64,000 bases of DNA, taken from contig NZ_RQFT01000007.1 of NCBI RefSeq assembly GCF_004769525.1, positions 1 through 64,000 of the forward strand. The letters are read 5' to 3'. The position numbers and the translations under genes are program-made. Shown piece by piece: positions 33,616 to 42,117 of the stretch (position 1 is its first letter; each line of letters begins with the position of its first letter). A model generated the notes under the pieces. It had not been told where the DNA came from. It was given only the letters and a program-made list of their open reading frames with translations, and ran no database searches. Origin of the DNA: Leptospira bouyouniensis. Its GTDB lineage: Bacteria; Spirochaetota; Leptospiria; Leptospirales; Leptospiraceae.

Positions 33616-36084
33616 GTGAAAATTTGTGCACCGCACAACGTAAAAAAGGGACATTTGGGAAATGCTTGCCGAAAGTCTCTTTTGGCAAATTTCTGGAGAG
33701 GCTTGGCACCAACTCTCAATCTATATAGTTTCTTCTATTTTGGACTCAGTTTGGTCAGTGGGATTGCCTACATTTACTTTCGGTCGCGAAAGGAGGACCT
33801 CACCCCGAGTTTCCGTGGGTTACTCATTCCACTTTTGAGTTTGTTTTTCTGGTCCGTTGCCTGGTCGATTTGTAATTCCTTCTTAAACCCCTATACGGCG
33901 TACATTTTTGTTTTTTTAAAAAATCCAGCGATCCTCATATTAGGGGTTTCGATTTCAGACCTTGCCTTTCGATTCCAAGAAGACATTTTCCCTCGCTGGA
34001 GGTTTTATAGTCTCCGCATCCAAATTGTCGGTGTCATCTTAGCAGGGCTTACCAATGGAACTGGTTTTTTCTTCCGTGAGATTCGATTTGATCCCAAAAT
34101 GGAATTTTATGTACCAATACAATCATCCAATAACATCGTCATTCGACTTTCGATTCTATCAATTGCCATCATTTTATGTTGTATATTGATCAATACCTTA
34201 GTTGTCTTATTTCTAAAATTCAAACGATTTGAAGGGGCAAAAAAAAGAGCAACGATTGGATTTATCTCTGCTATCTTTGGTATCCTGACTCTAGCATTTG
34301 CCGACATATTAGTTGATTTAAACTATGTTAGCAAACCCACTTATCTATTTATATTAACAAACCTAACAATCATTATAATGACAATTTTGGTCCTAGTTTC
34401 TTTGAACCAGGAAACAGTTCCTTCCTCAGTTGGATTCAAAATCATGACATTCAACTTAACTATCTTGTATCTTATCCTGTCAATTGTTGCAAACTTTTTG
34501 TTTAATAGATTTCGGATTGATATCCAAAGTGAGATGAGTCGAGAAAAACATAATGTCAAAACCCAGTTAGAACTTGGGAATTTTCATCCATTTGTGTATT
34601 TATCTGATTTAGTCATTGATATGCAGGATAAAAATTTTCGTATCAATAAAATCAATTTTCCAGAAAATAAAATTGATGGGTTACTTACAAGGTCACCATC
34701 TCATGAATCATTCAAAGTGGATACCTTTACGAATGAACCATCTGGAATTTTTTGGACTTCTGATTTTTACGCAAAAAACCACCATTTTTTAATCGCTATA
34801 CCATATATAGAATACCGCGAAAAGGTTCACCAGACAGTTGTTTGGCTCATCATCACTCTCTTATTTTCTATCTTCACAATTTTTATGTTATACCCTGTTT
34901 TACATAAAACAAGCATCGTATATCCATTAACCCGCTTATTATCCGGGATCCGAAGAATGCAATCAGGTGATTTATTTGTTTCGGTAGATGTATCTAGTAA
35001 AGATGAGATTGGTGAATTATCCAAAAGTTTTAATGAGATGATCTCAATAGTGAGAGAAGCAAGATTTCAATTAGAACAAAAAATTGAAGAACGAACCGTC
35101 TCACTCAATAAAACTATCCTAGAACTTAAAGATACACAAGAACAGTTGTTACATGCAGAAAGAATGTCTACATTAGGAAAAATTGCAGCAAGTGTCGCAC
35201 ATGAAATAAATAATCCACTTGCCGCTATCAAAGGAAGTATTCAATTCATTAAGGATGGGCAATTTTCAGATGAAAAAGTGGAACTCTCCCAACTCGAAAC
35301 AATTGCTGATTCCTTGATCGAAAATTTTAAAAACCAAAAACGTTCCGAAGTGACTTCACGTTTCAAACGGAAAAGAGAACTCATTACATTTTTCAGGTCC
35401 AAACATGTCCAAGATCCAATTTCACTTGCTGACACTTGTTTTGATTTTCGTATTGAATCAATCCCTTCCGATTTTTTATATTTATTTGAAACTAAGGAAG
35501 GGATCGAAGCATTTCAAAATAGGCTGAACGAACATGTCATACGATTCCATTTAGGGATCATTGAAACAGCTGTAGAACGAGCCTCCAAAATAGTTTTCGC
35601 ATTAAAGCACCACTCCTACTCAGGACCCAAAGAAAATCAAAAAATTTTATCCTTAAAAGAAGGGATTGAATCTGTCCTTAGTATGTATTCCAAAAGTTGG
35701 AAACCCCATGTCGAATTAGAATGGAAACATTCTGGTGATCCACAGGTTCTTGGCCATGCCGATGAACTTGTCCAAGTTTGGACGAATCTAATTTATAACT
35801 CGTTCCAGGCATGTCCGAGCGAAAATGGTCGGATCTCCATCCATTTGCAAGAATCTGAAAGTGATGCTGTCATTTTCATCGAAGACAATGGAAAAGGGAT
35901 TCCAGAAGAAATCTTACCTCGAATTTTTGAACCTTTTTTCACCACAAAAGAACTGGGGATGGGAACAGGGCTTGGCCTTTCCATCGTCCAAAAGATTATT
36001 GAAAACCACCAAGGTACGATCCATGTGGAAAGTCGCCCAGGGAAAACCATCTTCACCATCCACCTACCCCTAGCAAAAGCCTAG
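33616..36084 (+). CDS. membrane sensor histidine kinase with long phosphotransfer insert
   Basis: The 822-aa protein has about nine N-terminal membrane spans, a periplasmic loop (roughly 330-410), another span, a HAMP domain (YPLTRLLSGIRRMQSGD, near 440-490), a coiled coil, the H-box AASVAHEINNPLAAIKG (His about 527), N-box VWTNLIYNSFQA and G boxes DNGKGIPEE and GMGTGLGLSIV. Between the H- and N-boxes lie about 200 residues, roughly 90 more than usual, with a charged helical insert. The GTG start is chosen for its AGGAGGG site at 33606; an upstream ATG (33544) lacks one and a TTG at 33655 with GGG upstream is a rival. No response regulator is adjacent. Confidence 0.87.
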   Translation: MKICAPHNVKKGHLGNACRKSLLANFWRGLAPTLNLYSFFYFGLSLVSGIAYIYFRSRKEDLTPSFRGLLIPLLSLFFWSVAWSICNSFLNPYTAYIFVFLKNPAILILGVSISDLAFRFQEDIFPRWRFYSLRIQIVGVILAGLTNGTGFFFREIRFDPKMEFYVPIQSSNNIVIRLSILSIAIILCCILINTLVVLFLKFKRFEGAKKRATIGFISAIFGILTLAFADILVDLNYVSKPTYLFILTNLTIIIMTILVLVSLNQETVPSSVGFKIMTFNLTILYLILSIVANFLFNRFRIDIQSEMSREKHNVKTQLELGNFHPFVYLSDLVIDMQDKNFRINKINFPENKIDGLLTRSPSHESFKVDTFTNEPSGIFWTSDFYAKNHHFLIAIPYIEYREKVHQTVVWLIITLLFSIFTIFMLYPVLHKTSIVYPLTRLLSGIRRMQSGDLFVSVDVSSKDEIGELSKSFNEMISIVREARFQLEQKIEERTVSLNKTILELKDTQEQLLHAERMSTLGKIAASVAHEINNPLAAIKGSIQFIKDGQFSDEKVELSQLETIADSLIENFKNQKRSEVTSRFKRKRELITFFRSKHVQDPISLADTCFDFRIESIPSDFLYLFETKEGIEAFQNRLNEHVIRFHLGIIETAVERASKIVFALKHHSYSGPKENQKILSLKEGIESVLSMYSKSWKPHVELEWKHSGDPQVLGHADELVQVWTNLIYNSFQACPSENGRISIHLQESESDAVIFIEDNGKGIPEEILPRIFEPFFTTKELGMGTGLGLSIVQKIIENHQGTIHVESRPGKTIFTIHLPLAKA
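33624..33638. promoter_or_regulatory. operator-like palindrome 2 (TTGTGC-N3-GCACAA)
   Basis: The same core as palindrome 1, with centres 58 bp apart. It lies just after the proposed GTG start of the kinase, or upstream of it if the TTG at 33655 is used. Two copies of one core in a divergent region suggest cooperative repression. Confidence 0.55.
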
Positions 36085-36167
36085 GTTCTACCCCTCATAT
36101 TTGTCGTGAAAACACCGACAATGGCAAAATTATGTTAAAATTTTGTCTAAATTAGTCAAAAAAATTC

Positions 36168-36194
36168 TTGTCAATCTTTTGCCAAACTTATACA
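36168..36194 (+). promoter_or_regulatory. candidate promoter of the first tandem hydrolase gene
   Basis: TTGTCA (36168-36173) and TATACA (36189-36194) are separated by 15 bases and lie about 35 bases before the start codon, in an AT-rich gap. The spacer is short; position is the main support. Confidence 0.3.
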
Positions 36195-36229
36195 ACAATA
36201 GAAACATCACTAGGGAATAGGAAATTTAC

Positions 36230-37036
36230 ATGCGAACTTTACTCACGGCTCTTACAACATTACTCCTCGCTGGTTCACTCAGCGCACAGTCATACACAGT
36301 CTTCATCCACGGAAAATCTGGCAAAAATCATAATGGAATCGGAACTACAGACGTAAATAGCTACTGGGGATCTTCAGTAAATTCCGTCAGCGGAAATCGA
36401 ATTTTCATCGGATACGATGGAACAACTGACCCAAGAACGTATGGTTCATCCCGAGCACAAACAAACATTTCGACAGGACTCACAAACTATTGCAAAGCTG
36501 GGAAATCTTGTAAAATCGTATGCCACTCGGCAGGATGTTATGCGATAGAGTATTGGTTGTCGAACCTAGGTTCCACGGCTTCTGCCAAAGGATTTAACAT
36601 CACAAAAGTGACAGCTCTTGCTGCGGCTTCTGGTGGATCGGAACTTGCGAATGCACTGAACGGAATCACTTTCGGATTTGGTGGAAATGCAATGGACAAG
36701 TCCCTCATCGTGACAACTGCTCGTGGTGCTTTCAATCATAACAATACTGGTGGAGTCGCTGTAAACCATGTGCCAGGTTATAAAGGGATGTTTGGTGCTT
36801 CTGCCATCCTACCAGGTGAAGATGATTATGCTGTTGCCTATCACTCATCTTGTGGTTACAACCGTGCAGGTGGTTTAAACAAATGCCAATCTTCCCTCAC
36901 ACAATACGAAGGCCTTTGGCCATTTGGTTCTAACAGAACTTATACACAGTACAGTGGACACTACCGTGCTCCATCTGTTTCTTCCACTGGATTGTATCTA
37001 GACCATGGTCAGATCAAAACAGAAGGTTGGAGATAA
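36230..37036 (+). CDS. secreted alpha/beta-hydrolase-like protein, tandem copy 1
   Basis: The 268-aa protein has a signal peptide ending at LSAQS. An alpha/beta hydrolase pattern follows: YTVFIHGKSG (oxyanion-type HG), the nucleophile elbow VCHSAGCYAIEYWL with the Ser in C-H-S-A-G, an acidic LPGEDDYAV and a late His in LYLDHGQIK. The elbow has Cys where the first Gly of GxSxG is usual. Six cysteines in the mature protein suggest disulfides. It is the first of three tandem copies; copy 2 is about 85% identical by hand alignment without gaps. AGGAAA precedes the ATG. A lipase or esterase role is inferred. Confidence 0.75.
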   Translation: MRTLLTALTTLLLAGSLSAQSYTVFIHGKSGKNHNGIGTTDVNSYWGSSVNSVSGNRIFIGYDGTTDPRTYGSSRAQTNISTGLTNYCKAGKSCKIVCHSAGCYAIEYWLSNLGSTASAKGFNITKVTALAAASGGSELANALNGITFGFGGNAMDKSLIVTTARGAFNHNNTGGVAVNHVPGYKGMFGASAILPGEDDYAVAYHSSCGYNRAGGLNKCQSSLTQYEGLWPFGSNRTYTQYSGHYRAPSVSSTGLYLDHGQIKTEGWR

Positions 37037-37076
37037 ATTTTAGGATTCATTGATAGAAAGGAAAAGGAAAAAAGAG

Positions 37077-37883
37077 ATGCGTAGCTCAATCACAACAATA
37101 CTTGCGTTCCTCGTTGCAGGATCGCTCAGTGCACAAACCTATACCGTGTTCATTCACGGTAAATCGGACAAAAACCACAATGGTGTGGGAACAACAGACG
37201 TAAATGGATACTGGGGTTCTTCCACTAGTACTGTTTCTGGTTCTAAAATTTTCATCGGTTACGATGGAACAACTGACCCAAGAACATACGGTTCTTCCCG
37301 CGCACAATCAAACATTTCCACTGGACTCACAAACTATTGCAAAGGTGCAAACTCTTGTAAAATCGTTTGTCACTCTGCTGGTTGTTATGCGATTGAGTAT
37401 TGGTTGTCTAACCTTGGTTCCACTGCGTCGGCAAAAGGTTTTAACTTAACAAAAGTAACTGCACTTGCAGCTGCTTCTGGTGGATCAGAACTTGCTTCTG
37501 CACTTAACGGAATCACTTTCGGTTTCGGTGGAAACGCAATGGACAAGTCACTCATCGTATCCACTGCTCGTGGTGCCTTCAACCATAACAACACTGCTGG
37601 TGTTGCTGTGAACCATGTACCTGGTTATAAAGGTATGATCGGTGCTTCAGCAATTCTACCAGGTGAAGATGATTATGCTGTTGCATACCACTCATCTTGT
37701 GGTTACAATAAAGCGGGTGGTCTAAACAAATGCCAATCTTCTCTCACACAAAGCGAAGGGATTTGGCCATTCAACTCTAATGTAACATACACTCAATACA
37801 GTGGACACTACAGAGCTCCTTCCTTGACAGCAACTGGTCTATACCTTGACCATAGCGAAATCAAAAAAGAAGGATACCGATAG
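37077..37883 (+). CDS. secreted alpha/beta-hydrolase-like protein, tandem copy 2
   Basis: This 268-aa paralogue of the preceding gene has the same segments (FIHGKSD, CHSAGCYAIEYWL, PGEDDYAV, YLDHSEIKKEGYR) and the same cysteines. Differences cluster in the signal peptide and the last 45 residues. The ATG at 37077 is chosen because it begins the signal peptide and has AGGAAAAAAGAG upstream; the frame is open nine codons further. It lies 40 bases after copy 1 with no terminator between, so the two are cotranscribed, and a strong terminator follows. Confidence 0.75.
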   Translation: MRSSITTILAFLVAGSLSAQTYTVFIHGKSDKNHNGVGTTDVNGYWGSSTSTVSGSKIFIGYDGTTDPRTYGSSRAQSNISTGLTNYCKGANSCKIVCHSAGCYAIEYWLSNLGSTASAKGFNLTKVTALAAASGGSELASALNGITFGFGGNAMDKSLIVSTARGAFNHNNTAGVAVNHVPGYKGMIGASAILPGEDDYAVAYHSSCGYNKAGGLNKCQSSLTQSEGIWPFNSNVTYTQYSGHYRAPSLTATGLYLDHSEIKKEGYR

Positions 37884-37927
37884 AATCGGATCTTAACTCC
37901 AACTACATTTCAGTAGATACGAGTGCG

Positions 37928-37957
37928 AGACCAGCCAATTAGGCTGGTCTTTTTTTT
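37928..37957 (+). terminator. terminator after tandem hydrolase copy 2
   Basis: GACCAGCC, a five-base loop and GGCTGGTC (37928-37948) form an 8-bp stem followed by nine T. It splits the three-gene array into a pair and a single gene. Confidence 0.9.
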
Positions 37958-37975
37958 GCCCCAATATTATTCAAA

Positions 37976-38004
37976 TTGACACATTTGACTCAATTGTGGA
38001 ATTT
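37976..38004 (+). promoter_or_regulatory. candidate promoter of tandem hydrolase copy 3
   Basis: A perfect TTGACA (37976-37981) is followed after 17 bases by GAATTT, a weak -10 match. Since a terminator lies just upstream, copy 3 needs its own promoter, and this is the best candidate. Confidence 0.35.
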
Positions 38005-38040
38005 GTGCTTAAAGAAAGAAAATCAGGAAAGGGAAAAAAT

Positions 38041-38823
38041 ATGCGAAGCACCATCACAACTGTACTAGCGTTCCTGCTCGCAGGATCACTCAGTGCACAA
38101 ACCTACACCGTGTTCATCCACGGAAAATCAGATAAAAACCACAATGGCGTGGGCACAAGCGACGTGAATTCGTATTGGGGAACCTCTGCGAATACCGTTT
38201 CTGGTTCTAAAATTTTCATCGGTTATGATGGAACCACAGATCCAAGAACGTACGGAACCGCAAGGGCCCAAACGAACATTTCCACTGGCCTCACAAACTA
38301 CTGCAAAGGTGCAAACTCTTGCAAAGTTGTATGCCACTCTGCGGGATGTTATGCGATTGAGTTTTGGTTGGCGAATTTGGGATCCACTGCCTCTGCTAAG
38401 GGTTTCAATCTAACGAAAGTAACTGCTCTCGCAGCTGCTTCTGGTGGATCGGAACTTGCATCCGCTCTGAATGGCGTAACATTTGGATTTGGTGGGAATG
38501 CAATGGACAAGTCACTCATCGTATCCACAGCTCGTGGTGCGTTTAACCATAACAACACTGGAGGAATTCAGATCCACCACGTACCTGGTTACAAAGGTGC
38601 ATTCGGTCCTTCTGCCATCCTTCCAGGTGAAGATGATTATGCAGTGGCTTATCACTCTGCTTGCGGATACAATCGTGCAGGTGGACTCGACAAATGCCAA
38701 TCTTCCATCGTAAGTGGTAGCACTACTTATACACAATACTCAGGTCACGTAAGAGCACCATCTCTTACAGCAACTGGTTTGTATAAGAACCATAGTGAAA
38801 TCAAAAACGAAGGAACAAGATAA
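38041..38823 (+). CDS. secreted alpha/beta-hydrolase-like protein, tandem copy 3
   Basis: The 260-aa third paralogue keeps FIHGKSD, CHSAGCYAIEFWL and PGEDDYAVAYHSACGY but is eight residues shorter: the segment corresponding to LTQSEGIWPFNSN in copy 2 is replaced by the short IVSGSTT, and the late HVPGY region starts IQIHHVPGYKG instead of VAVNHVPGYKG. It is thus the most diverged of the set. The ATG at 38041 begins the signal peptide; an upstream frame of 15 codons is not used in the paralogues. It has its own upstream terminator and candidate promoter, so it may be expressed separately. Confidence 0.75.
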   Translation: MRSTITTVLAFLLAGSLSAQTYTVFIHGKSDKNHNGVGTSDVNSYWGTSANTVSGSKIFIGYDGTTDPRTYGTARAQTNISTGLTNYCKGANSCKVVCHSAGCYAIEFWLANLGSTASAKGFNLTKVTALAAASGGSELASALNGVTFGFGGNAMDKSLIVSTARGAFNHNNTGGIQIHHVPGYKGAFGPSAILPGEDDYAVAYHSACGYNRAGGLDKCQSSIVSGSTTYTQYSGHVRAPSLTATGLYKNHSEIKNEGTR

Positions 38824-38833
38824 CTGTAGGTTT

Positions 38834-38866
38834 AAAAAAACCCAATTAGGTTTCTAAATGGGTTTT
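38834..38866 (-). terminator. terminator of the RND efflux unit
   Basis: AACCCA / TGGGTT with an inner TTAG-AAAC-CTAA hairpin forms a long stem. On the minus strand it is followed by a run of seven T. It lies about 75 bases past the RND stop. Confidence 0.7.
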
Positions 38867-38874
38867 CATTTGAG

Positions 38875-38905
38875 AAGCTGAAGGGAAACCTTCAGCTTTT
38901 TTTGT
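38875..38905 (+). terminator. terminator after tandem hydrolase copy 3
   Basis: AAGCTGAAGG, loop GAAA and CCTTCAGCTT form a 10-bp stem (38875-38898) with a T run directly after, on the plus strand. Confidence 0.9.
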
Positions 38906-38940
38906 TTTAAGAGAATCTCTTTTTATATGGTACGCATTTT

Positions 38941-41900
38941 CTAACCATGTTTGATCACACCTTGTCTTGATTTTCCAATGAACCAGTAGTACAAAACTGG
39001 TACCGCAAATCGACTTAGCACTGTCGCCGCTATTTCACCAAACATAAGTGAGATGGCAAGTCCTTGAAAGATGGGATCAAATAACATCACAAATGAACCA
39101 ACTACAACTGCTGAGGCTGTAAGTAACATAGGCCGAAACCTTACGACACCTGCATGTACCACTGCTTCTTTTAACTCGACTCCTTTTTTGATTTCGCCTT
39201 CGATGAAATCAACTAAGATGATGGAGTTACGAACAATGATCCCGGCACCTGCAATGAATCCAATCATAGAAGTAGCTGTGAAATAAGCACCCATCACCCA
39301 GTGGCCGGGTAAAATCCCAATGAGAGAGATTGGGATCGGTGCCATAATGATAAGGGGAACCGAGAAACTTTTAAACCATCCAAGCACCAAAACATAAATG
39401 AGTAGAATCACTACCGCAAAGGCACCTCCTAAATCGCGGAACACTTCATAGGTGATAAACCATTCTCCGTCCCATTTGATCACAGGTTTCGATGTGTTCC
39501 AGGGCACATCGGCTGTTTGTGTTTCATATTTGATTTTTGGAGCCAGTTTTAACATTCCGTAGACGGGTGCTTCTTCTTCGCCTGAAAGTTCGCTCATCAC
39601 ATAATTGACTGGTTTTAGGTTTTTACGAAAAAGTGCCCTATCTTCTTCAATGTATGGATTCCCTAACACTCGTTCGGAGGAAACTACCCCCGATTCCATT
39701 GACATGATGTTTTGGTTTTGGAAAGGAGACTTAGAACTACGAACATTCTGTTTTACGGAAAGGCTTATTGAAACTTCTTCTGGTTCTTTTGCCGTCGCCA
39801 AACTCACTAAAGGTGACTCTGAAAACAAAATGTTACCGGTGTAAGCTAAGGCGGAAGTTTTGATTCCAAAAAGTCCTGACTTTTCAAAATCAATTGGGTA
39901 AACCATCTTTGGTCTTCCATTCCGAAGGGAAGTATCCAAATCAACAACACTTGGTTCTTCTTTGAATATTTGGTAAATTTCTTCAGTAACTTTCTTTCGT
40001 TCAGAAGCAGATGGGCCATATACTTCTGCCACCATTGTTGCCATGACTGGAGGACCAGGAGGAATTTCTAAGACCTTCGTGACAGCATGATGAGTTTCCC
40101 CAAAAGACTTGATTTCACTTCGTAAAGACTCGATGATTTCATGGCTTGATTCCTTACGATTGTTTTTGTTTTTCAATATAATTTGTAAATCATTCATCGA
40201 ATCTAAATTGCGAAGGAAAGAGTGTTTCACCATACCTGAAAAAGAAAAGGGAGCAGCTTCTCCTCCAAAGATTTGGATTTTTTCCACATTCGGATTTTGT
40301 AAGAGAGTTTTGGCAAGACCTTCCGACTTTGCCATACTCTCAGCCAAAGTTGTTTTTGGTTCGTAGTCGATGAGAACCTGGAACTCTTCTTTGTTATCAA
40401 AAGGTAACATTTTTACTTTTACCCATTTGAACGCAACAAACCCCATGGAAACTACAAGCAAACCAATGGTGATCGCTCCGAAGACACTTGCATTCTTTTT
40501 TGTACCTAACAGCCAATTGGTGAATTTGATATAAAGTTGGTCAAGTTTGGATACTTGATGTCCCACATCTGTTTCCGGATGGTGGTTAGGTTCTTTTAAT
40601 AATCTTACAGATGCCCAGGGAGTGATCACAAAGGCTACGATAAGAGATAAAATCATCGCAAGGCTTGCTCCGACAGGGATGGGTTTCATGTATGGCCCCA
40701 TAAGACCACGTACAAATGCCATCGGAAGAATCGCGGCAATCACAGTAAAGGTGGCAAGGATCGTTGGATTCCCCACTTCGGAAACGGCTATGAGAGTTGC
40801 CCGAATGATCCCAAGTTTGGGATTTTCTTCCAAATGCCTTTCAATGTTTTCAACCACGACAATGGCATCATCAACAAGGATCCCGATGGAAAAAATCAAA
40901 GCAAATAGGGTCACACGGTTGAGTGTGTATCCAAGGAAGTAATAAATCGCTAATGTAAGAGCAAGTGTGACAGGGATGGCAATGGCCACGACGAGGGCGG
41001 AACGCCATCCCATCCAAAGGGCAATGAGGATGGTCACAGAGATGGTTGCAATGAGCAAATGTTCAATGAGTTCATGGGATTTGTCTTCTGCAGTGCTTCC
41101 GTAATCTCGAATGATACTAAGACTGATTTCTTTTGGTAAATCTTTTTGAAAAAGTTCTGCTCTTTCGATGAGGTCCTGCGAGAGGTTCACAACATTAGTG
41201 CCTTTGCGTTTGGCAAAGACAATTGTCACTGCATTTCGTTTTGTTTCTCCAATGGATTTGTCGTAGAGTATAGAAGATCTTGTCCTTTCTTCGGGTCCCT
41301 CTTCGACTATGGCCAAATCTTGGATACGAACTACCCTTCCCCCACGTTGGGCAACTGGGAGCCGTCGCACATCTGCTATATTTTTTAATACTCCACCCAC
41401 TTCCATATCAAATACAGATTCAGAAGACCAATTTTTTCCAGCAGGGATTAAGGCATCATTTTGTTTTAAACTTTCGGCAACTTCAATAGAGGTGACACCA
41501 TACCTTGTGAGTAAACTGGGATCAATTTTTACTCGAATTGTTTTTTTAAGTCCGCCTAACATTTGTACACTTGCTAAATCAGGTGTTGAGGATAATTCTC
41601 TTGCAAGAGGTGCTACTTTTTGACGAAGCTCATAATCATTCATTGTTTCTGAACTAAAACTGAGAGCAAGGAAAGGAACATCATCAATTGAAAATGATTT
41701 TACGATTGGTTGGGATGTATTCCTTGGAAGAATGTTTTTTGCTTCCATGAGTTTGTGATGGATTTTCACAAGGGAAGGTTCTATTGGTTCACCCACTTTA
41801 AATCGAACCGTAATATAACTTCCGTGCCATTTACTTGTGCTATAGATGTATTCCACACCTTCGAGTCCCCAAACGGCTCTTTCCACAGGTTCCGTAACTT

Positions 41901-42117
41901 TACGTTCTGTTTCTTCAGGAGAAAAACCAGGGCTTGGGATTTGGATATCAATCATAGGAACCGAAATTTGTGGTTCTTCTTCTTTTGGTGTCAGATAAAC
42001 AGCAAATAAACCGAGTACCAAACTCGCAATTGCTATCACGGGTGTTAGCTGTGAATGTAAAAATGTTTCTGCAAGTTTTCCTGCAAAACCGGCTCTAATT
42101 TCTTCCAATGGTTTCAT
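38941..42117 (-). CDS. RND-superfamily efflux permease
   Basis: This 1058-aa inner-membrane proton-driven pump has twelve expected spans: one at the N-terminus (TPVIAIASLVLGLFAVYL), a large periplasmic porter domain, spans around 355-540, a second porter domain and the final spans. Family marks are SPGFSPEETERKVTEPVE, the GILVDDAIVVVENIERHLEE region with the paired acidic residues in helix 4, and RNSIILVDFIEGEIKKG with FRPMLLTA near the end. The sequence looks like the broad AcrB/metal-or-drug RND group; substrate is not evident. It overlaps the upstream TolC gene by 23 bases. No periplasmic adaptor gene is present in the cluster, and regulator and operators lie at its head. Confidence 0.92.
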   Translation of the reverse strand: MKPLEEIRAGFAGKLAETFLHSQLTPVIAIASLVLGLFAVYLTPKEEEPQISVPMIDIQIPSPGFSPEETERKVTEPVERAVWGLEGVEYIYSTSKWHGSYITVRFKVGEPIEPSLVKIHHKLMEAKNILPRNTSQPIVKSFSIDDVPFLALSFSSETMNDYELRQKVAPLARELSSTPDLASVQMLGGLKKTIRVKIDPSLLTRYGVTSIEVAESLKQNDALIPAGKNWSSESVFDMEVGGVLKNIADVRRLPVAQRGGRVVRIQDLAIVEEGPEERTRSSILYDKSIGETKRNAVTIVFAKRKGTNVVNLSQDLIERAELFQKDLPKEISLSIIRDYGSTAEDKSHELIEHLLIATISVTILIALWMGWRSALVVAIAIPVTLALTLAIYYFLGYTLNRVTLFALIFSIGILVDDAIVVVENIERHLEENPKLGIIRATLIAVSEVGNPTILATFTVIAAILPMAFVRGLMGPYMKPIPVGASLAMILSLIVAFVITPWASVRLLKEPNHHPETDVGHQVSKLDQLYIKFTNWLLGTKKNASVFGAITIGLLVVSMGFVAFKWVKVKMLPFDNKEEFQVLIDYEPKTTLAESMAKSEGLAKTLLQNPNVEKIQIFGGEAAPFSFSGMVKHSFLRNLDSMNDLQIILKNKNNRKESSHEIIESLRSEIKSFGETHHAVTKVLEIPPGPPVMATMVAEVYGPSASERKKVTEEIYQIFKEEPSVVDLDTSLRNGRPKMVYPIDFEKSGLFGIKTSALAYTGNILFSESPLVSLATAKEPEEVSISLSVKQNVRSSKSPFQNQNIMSMESGVVSSERVLGNPYIEEDRALFRKNLKPVNYVMSELSGEEEAPVYGMLKLAPKIKYETQTADVPWNTSKPVIKWDGEWFITYEVFRDLGGAFAVVILLIYVLVLGWFKSFSVPLIIMAPIPISLIGILPGHWVMGAYFTATSMIGFIAGAGIIVRNSIILVDFIEGEIKKGVELKEAVVHAGVVRFRPMLLTASAVVVGSFVMLFDPIFQGLAISLMFGEIAATVLSRFAVPVLYYWFIGKSRQGVIKHG

